Part shown: piece after piece, positions 1 through 10,509 of the stretch
How positions within the stretch are numbered: position 1 is the stretch's first letter
How the letters are laid out: each line of letters begins with the position of its first letter
Origin: Symbiodinium natans
Lineage: Eukaryota; Sar; Dinophyceae; Suessiales; Symbiodiniaceae
DNA length: 64,000 nucleotides
Direction: 5' to 3'
NCBI GenBank assembly: GCA_905221605.1
Contig: CAJNDS010002115.1
Span: forward strand, 375,501-439,500
Translations under genes and position numbers: made by a program
The notes under the pieces: model-generated
Seen by the model: only the letters and a program-made list of their open reading frames with translations
Told to the model about the DNA's origin: nothing
Database searches by the model: none

Positions 1-448
1 GGTTAAACAACACATGTTATACCTTTGAGCTCTTGACCCGAATCTGCGCGAAGGTCGAAGCGTGGCAACTGACATCCGACCTCGCGGGTCGGGTAGAGCG
101 GCTGTTGAGTGCCGAGGACGGTGGTTGCAGAATTCTGCAAGAAGGATTAGGGTTTAGGGGAGGGGATGTTAGGCAGTGATAGCCTGGGTCTTCTGCAGAT
201 GAGGATCCCCGGAGTATGGTTGATTTTGCCAGGGCTTCTGTTGTGGTTCAGCTGGGAACAAGGCGTCTGGAAGCGAGAATCATTTATGCAGGTTTGTGCT
301 GTTCGAAGCCTCCTTGAGGGACCGGGTTTTGGGTTTCGGGTTTAGGGTTTCGGGTTTCAATCGCTTCCCATGCTGGAGGAGCTGCAGCGAGAGTTCGCCA
401 GCACCGCGGCTGTTGTTGAGCCAGAGTTGTTATTACTTTCGGCCTATA
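1..448. other. unassigned sequence, no gene recognised
   Basis: Mixed-composition DNA with only two or three isolated TTTAGGG-like units (around 150-160 and 325-355). A 116-codon frame begins at 296 but runs through telomere-like sequence and the following inverted-repeat element, so it is not supported as a gene. Confidence 0.4.
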
Positions 449-557
449 CTTGGAGGTTCAGGGGTAGCTATAGGTAGGATTAAAATTTTAGTGTCTCTAC
501 TGACAACCTTGCTTAGGGTACTTACAAACCTAATTACAACTACCCATGGAACCTGTA
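449..557. mobile_element. MITE-like element, family 1, degenerate copy
   Basis: The left end reads CTTGGAGGTTCAGGGGTAG and the right end ACTACCCATGGAACCTGTAG, which are imperfect inverted repeats. The interior has the family's subterminal GTAGG and CTTGCTTAGGGTACTTA motifs. No reading frame lies inside, so it would be a non-autonomous element. Family membership rests on comparison with the copies at 21,238, 24,963, 47,915 and 53,162. Confidence 0.6.
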
Positions 558-839
558 GAGCCCACATGTTACGACGTCTTGCTGGACTTGGTAGCCCACT
601 GGTCCCCCCTTTTTGTCGGCTTTTTGGGTTCAAGGTTCCCATATAAAGAAACCGACCCAACAAAGGGTGCCCTTATAGTAACATGGTTGCTGGGCTAACT
701 TGTGGAGCGTGAGAGCCGAAATCCGGCTTCGAAGGTTTTGTGGGGGCTCATGGTGTGCAAGGACTCGTTTCTTCATGTCGTTGGGATCAACCTTACTCAC
801 AGGGCGCCCTTCGCAATCTTAGAGGGTGTGAAAAAGCCA

Positions 840-905
840 CCGGCTTTTTAGGGTTTGGGGTTTCGGGTCTATAGGGGATTAAAGTAGGGTTTAGGGTTTA
901 GGGTG
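840..905 (+). repeat. short degenerate TTTAGGG tract
   Basis: Scattered TTTAGGG, TTTGGGG and TTTCGGG units in G-strand orientation, interrupted by non-repeat bases. It is an eroded interstitial telomere tract. Confidence 0.6.
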
Positions 906-1517
906 TCTCTCCCTCTCTCACCCCTACGTCGTGCGGGCTTCCTTTAAGCTGCAACACAGGAGAAGGCTGGTCTAGCACTCCAATGCATCTGGGAAGGTAT
1001 TTCCGAAACCTTAAGTGTTCAGAGAAGTCCCAACCCGAACTAACCCCCAAATCCGCCAAGGCTTAGACATGGACGATCCGGCACTTCTGTCGGTGCTTGC
1101 GTAGCAGAAAAAAAGAGAGCGCGGGGGGTGTGAGGCTTAGGGGTGTTTTGGGTTCAGCGTCTCGGGCGTGTCTGGCTCAAGATTTTGGCTACGAGGTTCC
1201 ACTTGACAACTTGTTGGTCCAGGTGGTACTTCGTCTGTCCCTTGTTCCTGGGATTGACACGGGGCAATTTGTCAATTGTGTCGAATGCTCGATGCATGCT
1301 ACCGGCAAGCTGGATGTGCCGAATGAGGCCCAGGACTACCCACGCGGTGCAATGCGCCTTCTGATCAATCCTGCGAAGTCTGTGTCGCTCCAGTGCCCCC
1401 CATTCCCATTTCAGCTGTATGAAGGGAGGATTACCCTAATTGCTTGCTGCCTCGTTTGTCGATATGCGCACCGTCGACGATTGCGGCACGAGTGAACACG
1501 CAGACGGGTCCAGGAGC

Positions 1518-1580
1518 AGGAGGAGGAGGAGGAGGAGGAGGAGGAGGAGGAGGAGGAGGAGGAGGAGGAGGAGGAGGAGG
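1518..1580. repeat. (GGA)n microsatellite, about 20 units
   Basis: Nearly perfect trinucleotide array. Frames across it would encode poly-serine, poly-proline or poly-leucine depending on phase, which explains three overlapping open frames here. None has a supported flanking domain, so I treat this as a simple repeat and not as coding sequence. Confidence 0.95.
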
Positions 1581-1740
1581 AGCCCACAACAATAGCGCGG
1601 TTGAGCCAACGTCGTGATGAACCGGATGTTTCGCCCACAGCCTAGCAAGTTGACTTTGACGAAGTTCGGGGGCCGCCTTCTTGCAGCATGTCAAGACACG
1701 CTCCGCGTTCGGATGAGCTCAGCAGACTCGAAAACATGCT

Positions 1741-1866
1741 ACTTGAAGGTTCTTGGGTAGTTATAAGTAGCGGTATAAGTACCCTCAATGCGGGGAATAA
1801 CCGGTTATAGTCATAGTTACCATGCGTATAAACCCCACCTTTTTTCACTGCCTGTGAACCTCCAAG
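1741..1866. mobile_element. MITE-like element, family 1, diverged copy
   Basis: The left end ACTTGAAGGTTCTTGGGTAG pairs imperfectly with the right end GTGAACCTCCAAG. The interior keeps TTATAAGTAG and GTATAAGTACCCT. A C-strand telomere tract begins 15 bases past the right end. Confidence 0.65.
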
Positions 1867-1881
1867 CAGCCCTGAGCCCTA

Positions 1882-1975
1882 CACCCTAAACTTTAACCCT
1901 AAACCCTAAACCCTAAACCCCAAACCCTAAACCCTAAACCCTAAACCCTAAACCCTAAACCCTAAACCCTAAACC
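1882..1975 (-). repeat. interstitial telomere array (CCCTAAA)n, about 13 units
   Basis: Tandem CCCTAAA with a few variants (CTTTAAC, CCCCAAA) at the left edge and a homogeneous right part. It lies within a chromosome region and not at the sequence end. Confidence 0.95.
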
Positions 1976-2112
1976 TCGAAGTAGAAGAGGGAACAGGGAC
2001 TCCTTCGCACGCGCTGCCAGGTTGCTGCTGCGTTTCGCCCCGAGGCGCCCTTTGCCGGCCCCCCTCCCGAGGCTTGGGCAGGGCTTGGCTACAAGGGCTT
2101 AGGGAGTCTACT

Positions 2113-2152
2113 GGGTTTAGGTTTAGGGTTTAGGGTTTAGGGTTTAGGGTTA
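2113..2152 (+). repeat. interstitial telomere array (TTTAGGG)n, about 5 units
   Basis: Homogeneous G-strand units, opposite in orientation to the array about 140 bp upstream. Confidence 0.93.
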
Positions 2153-2255
2153 CGGATCTGGTCCAAGGTCCCTTTCTTTGTGTGCTCATGGCTGGGACAG
2201 GGTCGGGTTGGTCCTGTGGTTTCAAAATGGAGCATGTGCCAACCTTGTCATATTG

Positions 2256-2353
2256 AGGGGTCGGAATACTTACTAATGGAATTCCCTAATTGTCCCTATG
2301 TACCTATACGATAAAGAACCCAAAAACCCGATTCGAATCATTAAGGCCCCTGT
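2256..2353. mobile_element. MITE-like element, family 5 copy
   Basis: It starts GGGGTCGGAATACTTACTAA and ends near CATTAAGGCCCCTG. The same layout, with the same GGGGTCGGAAT start and ATTCCCT interior, recurs at 32,553-32,651. Only weak terminal complementarity is visible, so the exact ends are uncertain. Confidence 0.5.
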
Positions 2354-2623
2354 TTTAGAGTTCAGCTTCGAGGGGCATGGCCGGCTTAGGTACTGCAGGG
2401 GGAGTCTGGGATCTTTGAACGATGATGGTCGAGGGGATTAGGTTCCGAGTTTCAGGTTTGAGGGTTCAGGGTTTAGGGCTGCAATCGGTTTAGCTGTTTG
2501 GGCAAGACAGCTCTGATCTCTTAGGTGCTGAAGTTTGATGAAGGGAAGTTTGATGAAGGGGCCTGCGGGGGGTTTTCGCATGAAGGGGTTCAGATACACG
2601 AAGGGCTTTAAGGGTTTGAGGCG

Positions 2624-3112
2624 TTGACGGCCACGGGACCAGAACGATCCTCCACACGACGAGTGAATGGCTTGACCAACCCCCCCCCCCCCACCCTCTA
2701 CATGAAGGGTAACATAATTATCCTTCGCAGACGGCCAACCCCAGTTAAGGCACTGGGACCTCCACGGTTGTCCTTCGCAGCAGCTGTCTTTTGGGCCCCG
2801 TGGCGTTTAGTGTGTTGGGATTTTCGGGGGCTTGGGTGCTTTCTTGGTAGGGACTTCGGAGCTTACAGGGTTTGTGGTTTTGACCGTTGCAAGCCGGTGG
2901 TCCAAGTGCAACTATTCCCAAGTGCACCGCCTCCCTCCCTCCCTCAACTAGGGCGGCCCCAGACGCTAAACCCTTTTGCATCACAGGACAGTTTGAGCGT
3001 TGGAACTCACAAGACTCAGAGAAGTTTCGAAGACTTGCCATGTTCAGGGTTCAACGCTGGGCCTCTCTATAGTACATATAGTATAGGGAGTGGAGTCGTG
3101 TCGCGCACGTAA
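2624..3112. other. unassigned sequence with long open frames on both strands
   Basis: A 162-codon forward frame and a 98-codon reverse frame overlap here. The forward frame contains a poly-C-derived proline run near 2680 and no recognisable domain. Neither has a convincing start context or a similarity I recognise. It could hold an exon but I cannot support one. Confidence 0.2.
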
Positions 3113-3179
3113 CTGTTGAGAGCAGCCCTGGGCTCGGGCAAACTGCCCAGTGAGACAGGTTGGAGTTCGGAGGAGCCGA

Positions 3180-3357
3180 AACCCTAAACCCTAAACCCCA
3201 AACCCCAAACCCCAAAGCCTAAACCCTAAACCCCAAACCCTAAACCCTAAACCCTAAACCCTAAACCCTAAACCCTAAACCCTAAACCCTAAACCCTAAA
3301 CCCTAAACCCTAAACCCTAAACCCTAAACCCTAAACCCTAGCCCTAAACCCTAAACC
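3180..3357 (-). repeat. long interstitial telomere array (CCCTAAA)n, about 25 units
   Basis: About 178 bp of CCCTAAA. The left third mixes CCCCAAA and GCCTAAA variants and the right part is nearly perfect. It is one of the longest tracts in the window. A homogeneous block beside a degenerate edge suggests recent addition or tandem expansion. Confidence 0.97.
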
Positions 3358-4383
3358 GTGAGAGCCGCAGCTTAGCCGGCTTCAAGCTTTGAGTTTCACT
3401 GCTTGCACCATGCCGCAAGCTGGACAAGCTCGTCGTGATGTCTGGAGGCTGGGCCTCAACATGTGCAAGGGGAGCCCGCCCAGAAGCCCCCATCATTGGG
3501 AAACAGAACCTTGTAAGCTAGGCGGGAGGGAGGGGGGGGCGGGAGGAGTGTGAATGCAGGTATGATATGCCTCAGACAAAGTCATGCTTTTGAGTTCGCT
3601 TGCTCCTCCGCTATGGTGGAGCTGTAGGGTTCATTCCCCCAGTGCTGTGACCCAAAGAAAGATGCTGGAAAGAAGGACGACACCGTGGCGAGATGTGACA
3701 CTCTAGAAGTTGTATCTCATGCGAAATTTAGATACGACCACATGAAAAAACAACAGGAGCCAGTGCCTTCATGCGACCTAACATTGCCCTCAAGACTGGG
3801 TTTAGGGTTTAGGGTTCAGGGTTTAGGGCTGACTATCTACCGCGCACGCCTCTTCTCCAGGCGCACAGAAGCCTTGGTGTTGGCCTGCGCGGCCCTTGGC
3901 GCCGGCCTGGCATCCTCAGGCAGCCCTTTTGCTCACCCCTAGAGGGCCCTAGCCCGGGACTTGAGTGGATTTAGAAGAAGCTTTAAATTTCGATGGGTCC
4001 TAATCCCTAAAAACCCTTCATAGCCCATGGAAGTTTAGATTTTTTATAGGGTTTAGGGCCCCCAAATCCCCCCCAGGGGATGTGATCTAAGGAGTGGCCA
4101 GTAACCCTAAGCTTCAAGGAACCCCGGTCCAGAAAGCCCCCAGGCCTCTTAGCAATACTTTCTAGCCATTCTGTACATAAACTCTGTCCCCCTTGGGAAT
4201 ATTTTTCGTTCTTGTATATATAACACCCAAGAGGATATTAAACAGTTTTTTTTATTAAGGTTCTAAGGGGAGCATAGTGAAGGCAACAGCTTCCTTTCAG
4301 GTGGAGACCTGCCCATGAAGTGAACCCCACCATCCCCCACCAGAAAAAATACAACCTTAGAAGCCCTTAGACCATTTGCTCCT

Positions 4384-4571
4384 CCTAAACCCTAATTCAT
4401 AATCCCCAAACCCTAAACCCTGAACCCTAAACCCTAAACCCCTAAACCCCTAAACCCCTAAACCCCTAAACCCCTAAACCCCTAAACCCCTAAACCCCTA
4501 AACCCCTAAACCCCTAAACCCTAAACCCTAAACCCTAAACCCTAAACCCTGAACCCTAAACCCTAAACCCT
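4384..4571 (-). repeat. telomere-like array with an 8-base CCCCTAAA core
   Basis: CCCTAAA flanks surround about ten units of the 8-mer CCCCTAAA (about 4,436-4,518). The change of register shows local tandem expansion of a variant unit and not telomerase-templated 7-mers. Confidence 0.95.
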
Positions 4572-4652
4572 GTTCCAGGGGCACCTTTATGGTTCCAGCA
4601 GAGCACCGCGAAGAAGCTCCGGCATCGACCCAAGGAGGACGCTAGAGCATGT

Positions 4653-4780
4653 GGGGGGGGGGGGGGTAGGGTTTAGGGTTTAGGGTTTGGGGTTTGGGGT
4701 TTGGGGTTTTGGGGTTTTGGGGTTCCGGGTTTAGGGTTCAGGGTTTAGGGGTTAGGGTTAGGGTTTAGGGTTTGGGGTTT
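4653..4780 (+). repeat. G-run followed by degenerate TTTAGGG/TTTGGGG tract
   Basis: A 14-base G run leads into TTTAGGG, TTTGGGG, TTTTGGGG and TTAGGG units. The orientation is opposite to the array 80 bp upstream. The whole tract has strong G-quadruplex potential on the plus strand. Confidence 0.9.
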
Positions 4781-4920
4781 TACTTGGAAGCCCTTTTGAC
4801 TTATCAAGTCTACTGCTTGGGTTCAGGGTTTAGGGTTTAGAGTAGAGTGCAGCCCTCTAAGAATCCCCCATAACCCAACTTACTAGCCCTACTTACTAGG
4901 TCAAAAGGGCTTCCAAGTAG
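4781..4920. mobile_element. inverted-repeat element with internal telomere units, family 11
   Basis: Terminal inverted repeats of about 20 bases: TACTTGGAAGCCCTTTTGAC on the left and GTCAAAAGGGCTTCCAAGTA on the right. The interior carries about three TTTAGGG-like units at 4,818-4,842. The left end abuts a G-strand telomere tract directly. No coding potential. Confidence 0.8.
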
Positions 4921-5339
4921 GGTTTGCGAAAGGGTTGGCAGCTTGTTGGCTTCCTGGCTTAGGGTTTCAGTCTTTGTTGGATTTAGGGATCACGGGCTTG
5001 GGGCTCAAAGGCGGCGAGGTTTTTATTATATGTTTTCCATGTTGTTTCGCGTTGCTAGGGGTGACGAGATGAAACGAAGCTGAGCATGAACGGGCGAAAA
5101 CAAGGTGTCTGTGCCAGGGGCGTCTTAAAGTTGTTTTTTTGTGATTCTGGATGTGTTGAGAAGAAAAAGCAGCTTGGGCCTATCTAGAGGCAAGTGAGCC
5201 GGAGGTTGGGATTGGCTTAGGATGAGGTATGAGGGAGGACAATTTGCCAGGTCAGCTTCTCATGTGAGGTGTACTTGAGGCGTAGAATTCGTGGCGAAGG
5301 GTTCACTTCTTTGATACGACTTGGGGACTACTACATGGA

Positions 5340-5425
5340 GGTTTACAAAATTAGGAGTACCTTACTGGGGTCCTCATTTTGAGGGGATCCTACTATTTGG
5401 TCGGAAAAAATATTGGGGTTTAGGG
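5340..5425. mobile_element. family 6 element truncated into a telomere tract
   Basis: It contains the family landmarks CCTTACTGGGGTCCTCATT and GGATCCTACTATTTGG, shared with 8,397-8,500 and 34,018-34,160. It runs into TTTAGGG at the GGGG of its right side, with no right terminus visible. Confidence 0.55.
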
Positions 5426-5450
5426 TTTCGGGTTTAACCCTAAACCCTAC
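5415..5450. repeat. head-to-head telomere junction
   Basis: TTTAGGGTTTCGGGTTT is followed directly by AACCCTAAACCCT. Two tracts therefore meet with their G-rich strands converging, the arrangement seen at end-to-end telomere fusions. It is only about 36 bp long. Confidence 0.85.
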
Positions 5451-5459
5451 TACACATCA

Positions 5460-6405
5460 GGGTTTTAGTGATGTCTCGAGCTGGTGAGCTGTCCAATGAA
5501 CCCCTAAACCTCGCTGTAGATCGTAGTCTCGGGGACTTACTATACAGGGAGATTGGTTTGGGATGTAGGAGGATTGGTGCCAGGTCCTTGCGGCTTGCTG
5601 ATAGACTGTTGGGCTTACCTGCAGCACAACTGCACTTAGGAGGCACTCAACACCTAACAGACTTAACACTCAAGTCTGCACCCTCCCGAAGCCCAAAACC
5701 CCGAGCTTTTCAGACCTCAGCCGATGGCCCCTTTCCAGAGGAAATGCTTCTGCATAGCCTTGCAGAGATGCTCATGCCGGAGGATTCGCAGGGTTTTCGG
5801 CTGACCTTTAGGGTGTGAGTGGGGTTTTCTATCCCGCGGTCCTTGCCAGAAAAGCTGCAATTCCCCAGGGAATCCACCCCCCACAAGAACTCGGTACCCC
5901 AAAGTCCTAAACAAAACGCCTTGAGCTGTTGATCCAGTCAGGGGTCTTTCGGATTGCCTTTCTTGCCAGGTTCGGTGCATACTTGAGCTTGTTTTGTCAA
6001 AAGAACCCCAAGACAAGCTAGGCAGGACGCTCGGAGTTGCTTCTCTGTGTCCGTGAAATATCTCTTGTAGAACTTCCGGCGTCGGTGCTGGGTATGTCCG
6101 CTGACTCTGCATGGATGCTTTTCCGGTAGCTCAGAAGCTACAGAGACCCGCATAAGTAGCAAGCCCTTGATTGCATCCATAATATTTATGTCGAACTACA
6201 TCGTGCAAGTGCAAACATCTTAGCAAAAATCATGCGGCGGCGAAGCTGGGTCCGTCAGAAGCAGGAGCCTCGTGCACATGCTTTCAACGATCGCCCAGTA
6301 AGGCGCACATCGCAAACAGCAGCCGAAGAGAAAAAACAGGTTCTGCTGCCCTAAAGACATGGGCATAGGGTTTCGATCTGTTGTCATCTGAGCTAAGCCC
6401 TGTAG
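5460..6405. other. unassigned unique sequence
   Basis: About 950 bp without telomere units or recognised elements. Frames of 116 codons (+, from 5,468) and 131 codons (-, ending 5,717) overlap on opposite strands. Neither matches a family I recognise. This is one of the few stretches long and complex enough to hold an exon. Confidence 0.2.
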
Positions 6406-6408
6406 CCA

Positions 6409-6545
6409 TACTTGGAGGTTCATGGTACTTATTTACCAATTATAACCTTTGTCATAGTTGGGTACCATTTTACAGGCTTAAGGGTACTTAAACCCTATAA
6501 GGAATAAACATTTAAACCTTTAATCTTATCCCAACCATGAGCTAG
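6409..6545. mobile_element. composite: family 1 left end joined to a family 4 element
   Basis: A family 1 left terminus (CTTGGAGGTTCATGG, from 6,411) runs for about 40 bp. It then joins a full family 4 element (6,450-6,545) that starts GTCATAGTTGG, has AAGGGTACTTAAACCCTATA inside and ends CCAACCATGA. Family 4 recurs at 28,030, 34,957 and 49,667. One element appears to have inserted into, or recombined with, the other. Confidence 0.65.
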
Positions 6546-6860
6546 TAAAAGCGCTTATAACTGTACTGATAGCCATATCCCCAAATGTCCTCACTGAGCA
6601 CCGCTGGAGGAGCCAGCTGAAGACCTCGTCCGTGAGTTTTCGGCACAGTCTGAGGCGCCTGCGTGCCTTGCTGGGTTGAGCGTTCGAGTTCTGTCCGCCT
6701 TTTTTTGGGGAAGTGGGTCTTTGGCTTCAGGGCTTTGGGCGCTGGGCTGTTAAGCTAAATTTAAAGTGTCGAGTTTCCATATTGGGGCTGAAGGCTTCGG
6801 ACTCAAGGCTTGCCAAGGGTATCAAGGGTAACTAGGACGAGGCGAGGTGCCGACCCCACC

Positions 6861-6888
6861 CGCGCGCGCGCGCGCGCACGCGCGCAGG
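6861..6888. repeat. (CG)n microsatellite
   Basis: Alternating CGCGCG run interrupted once by CA. It is Z-DNA-prone and inflates arginine and alanine content in overlapping frames. Confidence 0.9.
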
Positions 6889-7254
6889 TTCCGAGGCAAA
6901 GGCCTCGGAGTGTCCGGCAGGTGAGTGAACCAAGAGCACTCCCCCCTGCGCTGGCAACGTATGGTGTGCCTCAGCTCGTACCATTGGCAACCGTAACGGC
7001 TTTGGAGGGTAGTTTTGTGTTTGGCTGAACAGTGTCTGAATAAGCTGTTGGGCAGACCGCAGCCCAAAGGCATTGCGACAGGCAACATCGAGACATGTTG
7101 CATCAGAGTATCTCTCTCACATATTCCGCCGAACAATCACGCACACTAAAGTCTCTTGCATACATGTTTTGTCAGTTGAATTGCGGGGCGGACACTGAGC
7201 TACGGGTGAACATGGGACAGCCTCTTACTGCAACCTTTTCCTTCAACAGAAGGT

Positions 7255-7530
7255 ACGTCCGCCACGCACAAAACGTGGGTCACCAGGAGCAGGGGGGTTA
7301 CGACCATGATACTCTGCCCATGCCCAAAACACTGCCATTTACTGACAGTTCTGGAACAAGACACGCTGTCACAAGTCTTTTGTGCACATGCCCACAACGC
7401 CGGACTGTTTCACGTTTTTGCCGAAAATAAACACGCTGCAGAAGAATGTTTGATGTTATTGCAACCAGACGCACTGTCACAAGTGTTCATGCCGTTTGCG
7501 AACATGCCCAAAACACTGCTATTTGCAGCC
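7255..7530. repeat. degenerate tandem repeat with about 108-bp spacing
   Basis: Phrases recur: CATGCCCAAAACACTGC at about 7,319 and 7,504, a diverged CATGCCCACAACGCCGGA at about 7,387, and CGCTGTCACAAGT / GCACTGTCACAAGT about 108 bp apart. A 139-codon frame (7,306-7,725) crosses the block. The repetition is at DNA level and no known protein repeat is recognised. Confidence 0.55.
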
Positions 7531-7739
7531 GTTTTGCCTCTTCCTACAGCAAAGAAGGCCCGGGCACAAATCATGTGGCCGAAAAAAAAACTACCACCGG
7601 TTCTAAAACAGAACCTTGCCCGCAGCTGTTTCGTGGCACGTTTTGTATCTGGTTTTGCAAGACACCGCATAGACGTGCAAACTAGTGCAAGTGTTGCCTC
7701 AAGCAAACATTCATGCCTACTCTAGCAAGCCGTCTGCAA

Positions 7740-8395
7740 TATCATTGGGTGCCGAAACCTCTGCGCCTGCCAATGAACTTGATACGTGGTGATGCATGTA
7801 CAAACCCTCTCCGACCCTCTCCAAGTTCAAGATTTACTAGTCCCACCCAGATCTGAGCACTCGCATCAAAGTTGCGCGGCAAACGTGGGGGACGTACCCT
7901 AGATTTGAGGCCTCTGTTTTGGTGTTTTTTAGGTATCCCTAAATCCTCACCCGCTGGCGCCATTGGGTTTGCACCTCGGGTTTTGGCCCAATCTCAGGGT
8001 CCGGCAAAGCAGGGGGAGTACATGGCTTACACTCCTTCACTTTGCAGGGCATTCTCAAACGGGTTGCCTTTTGGCACTGCTTCTGGGGGAACCCATGCAT
8101 GTTCAAGGGCTATAGGGTTGAAGCTTTTTGAGGTGCTTGAGGACAAGGACGCAGCGCTTTTCGTGCCTCGACCTGGTTTTGCGTTGCTTCCGCCGACGCA
8201 TGCATGTCGAACTATTTCATTGCACTTTCCCATAGGTCTACCGCACAGAGTCCCCAAAAGGGGTGCAAGCCTACAGAAACGACCAAAATAAGATTGAATT
8301 TGACAAAGCCAGCACCAGAACGATCACGCCGGTCACTCCCTGGCACCTCTACCCCAGGATACCCATGGCTGGTTCGGAACATCAATATGGGGGTT
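7740..8395. other. unassigned unique sequence
   Basis: No telomere units, no simple repeat and no recognised gene. A 139-codon forward frame (7,872-8,291) has no visible domain. Mixed composition. Confidence 0.25.
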
Positions 8396-8396
8396 T

Positions 8397-8500
8397 GCGA
8401 TATCTGATATCTGGGGTACCTCAATTGGGATCCTTATTATCATGGGACCCTACTATTTGGGTAATTGGGGGTCCCTCATTATCGTACACCCCCCATATCA
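8397..8500. mobile_element. family 6 element
   Basis: The landmarks GGGGTACCTCAATTGGGATC, GGACCCTACTATTTGGG and GGGGTCCCTCATTATC follow the same order as at 34,018-34,160. Short direct and inverted GGGTCCC motifs are present. Ends are approximate. Confidence 0.5.
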
Positions 8501-8932
8501 GGAAACTCAGGGGAGGGCCTGACCCACACGCCATGTTCCCTTAGAGGGCTTCTTCCTGGGCCCTGCAAAGGTTGACTATGATGGTTCTCCTTCACACCTG
8601 CAGCCTGCGGGGAAGGCCGCCGACGTTGCGAAGACAGACGCTGGGCAAGCGATCGGGAGAGAAGTGTTCTCTACTAGCACGCCGAACCGGCAGCCTGAAA
8701 GCCCCAAGAACGATGCTCCCCAAGACCGTTGTATAAACCTTAGCTGAGCCCAGAGCCGGAACAAGTCCCAACAACGCCCAAACAGCAGAACCTCGAGAAC
8801 AAAGAGAGACCCTTCAAGTTCTCACCCATACCAACGGAAGCCACAAACAAAGTAAGTCCAAAGCAGCCCGAAAAAAAGAACTCAACAGACCCCTTAAACC
8901 TACGGGCTCATCGAGATGAGCATGCTGGTCAA

Positions 8933-9249
8933 GGTTTAGGGTTTAGGGATTAGGGATTAGGGGGGGATGCTTGGAGTGTTGATATGGCTAAACGGCTTAG
9001 TTGGGGGGTGGAGTTCTAGCGTGTTTTCAGGCTTCAAAGGCACAAAAAAAAGAAGCTTTCGGTAGCTCAAGCCACCAAAACCCTAGACCCTAGACCCTAA
9101 ACCCTAAACCCCACTTTCCCCCACAAGCCCGAGCATCAAAGCTGGTTTGCTTGGCGTTTGGGGCTTCGCTGCCAAAGGTCGCCCATGCCTCCGGCCCTTG
9201 GGTTTAGGGTTTAGGGTTTAGGGTTTATGGGGTTTAGGGTTTAGGGTTC
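8933..9249. repeat. three short telomere tracts in alternating orientation
   Basis: G-strand units at 8,933-8,966, C-strand units at 9,078-9,112 (partly CCCTAGA) and G-strand units at 9,199-9,249. The spacers are unremarkable. Confidence 0.85.
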
Positions 9250-9405
9250 ACCTCCAACCCCATGGGTTGCAAATCCAGTATCCTTTCGCCCCCAAGCCCG
9301 AAACAACCGAAGCAACTACAGCGACAAAAAGACTGGAACTACGGTAGGGCAGCGCTTGGAGCAATCGCTCTGTGTAATCTGCAGCCCTGAGAAACACTGG
9401 GCTTT

Positions 9406-9551
9406 GGAGTGCTAGACTTTAATATTTTTGTTGGTTCTGGGTTCCAATTATAGCACTTATACCTAAATAGTATATTTCTGGAGTACTACACTTTAGTTTT
9501 TTTGTTGGTTCTGGGTTCCCAATTATAGCACTTCTACCTAAATGGTATATA
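9406..9551. repeat. tandem duplication of a roughly 73-bp unit
   Basis: Unit 1 (9,406-9,479) and unit 2 (9,480-9,551) share GGAGT-CTA-ACTTTA, TTTTTGTTGGTTCTGGGTTC and AATTATAGCACTT-TACCTAAAT in order, with about 10 differences. A recent direct duplication of AT-rich sequence. Confidence 0.85.
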
Positions 9552-9699
9552 CCCTTTTTCTTCCCAGGGTCCTACTCCAGAGGTAGGAAAGGAGCATCCT
9601 GAGCACCGGAGACCTCTCCCGTAGCCTTGCTGAGAGCGCGTGAGTCGAAGCTCAAGGGGCTCAAGGGTAACCTGGGGGCTAGATAGGTATATAGGGACT

Positions 9700-9755
9700 A
9701 TAATATAACATATATATATATAAATACAATATATATGTATATATATATATATGTT
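9700..9755. repeat. (TA)n-rich hairpin
   Basis: ATAACATATATATATATAAA is mirrored by TATATATATATATATGTTAT, giving a cruciform-prone AT palindrome. A CCCTTC / GGGTCCC short inverted repeat follows to about 9,800. Confidence 0.75.
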
Positions 9756-9948
9756 ATGGATAGGGGAATAAGATGAAGGGTCCCTTCTAGGGGTCCCTCC
9801 TTATACCCCTTAAAGAAGCCCGGAGCTCAGGAGGCTCTTCTGCGCCTCGCACCACCAGGAGGGACTGCAACGTGCTCGAACGGGGTTCACAATTCCCAAA
9901 CGCTTAAGCTTTTGGGATGTTTCAGGGGTCCCGGCATGTAGGAGAGTG

Positions 9949-9985
9949 AGAGAGAGAGAGAGAGATATATATATATATATATGTG
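9949..9985. repeat. compound (GA)n(TA)n microsatellite
   Basis: GAGAGA followed directly by TATATA dinucleotides. Confidence 0.9.
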
Positions 9986-10272
9986 TATAATGTACATGTA
10001 TTGTTTGGGCTTCAGAACAACCCCGAAACCCAGAACCTGTTGGGGCTTGAGACCGCGGAAGATGAACCGTCCTGCTACCAGGCCCCGTCTGAACCCTGAC
10101 TCTTAAACCCTAGACCCGCAGAAGACCCGAAACCCTAAACCCCCATTTTTCTGCTGCCCCTCGGTAGCCTGCACCCTGAAGTGCATGGTTCGGACATAGC
10201 CCCGGAAGGTCGAATCGCGACTTTCTCTCCCCTTTTGGCGGTGTAGGGCTTAGGGCTTATAGGGTGCAGGGT

Positions 10273-10380
10273 CCCTAAACCCCAAACCCTAAATACCCTA
10301 AATACCCTAAATACCCTAAATACCCTAAATACCCTAAATACCCCAAATACCCTAAATACCCTAAATCCTAAATTTAGGGC
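10273..10380 (-). repeat. 9-base telomere-variant array CCCTAAATA
   Basis: About nine units of CCCTAAATA follow two CCCTAAA-like units. On the minus strand it encodes a FRV-type tripeptide repeat, a by-product of the 9-bp period. It ends in a small CCTAAATTTAGG inversion. Confidence 0.93.
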
Positions 10381-10476
10381 TATTATAGGGTTCGAAGAGT
10401 ACCCTCGCAAGCGTGGCAGGATCCTACGTGGTGCGCGTGGCCCATGAGCAGAGAGGCACCTAAGCTGACTACAAGG

Positions 10477-10508
10477 TAGGGTTTAGGGTTTAGGGTTTAG
10501 GGTTTAGG
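10477..10508 (+). repeat. short TTTAGGG tract
   Basis: Four perfect G-strand units. Confidence 0.9.
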
Positions 10509-10509
10509 T

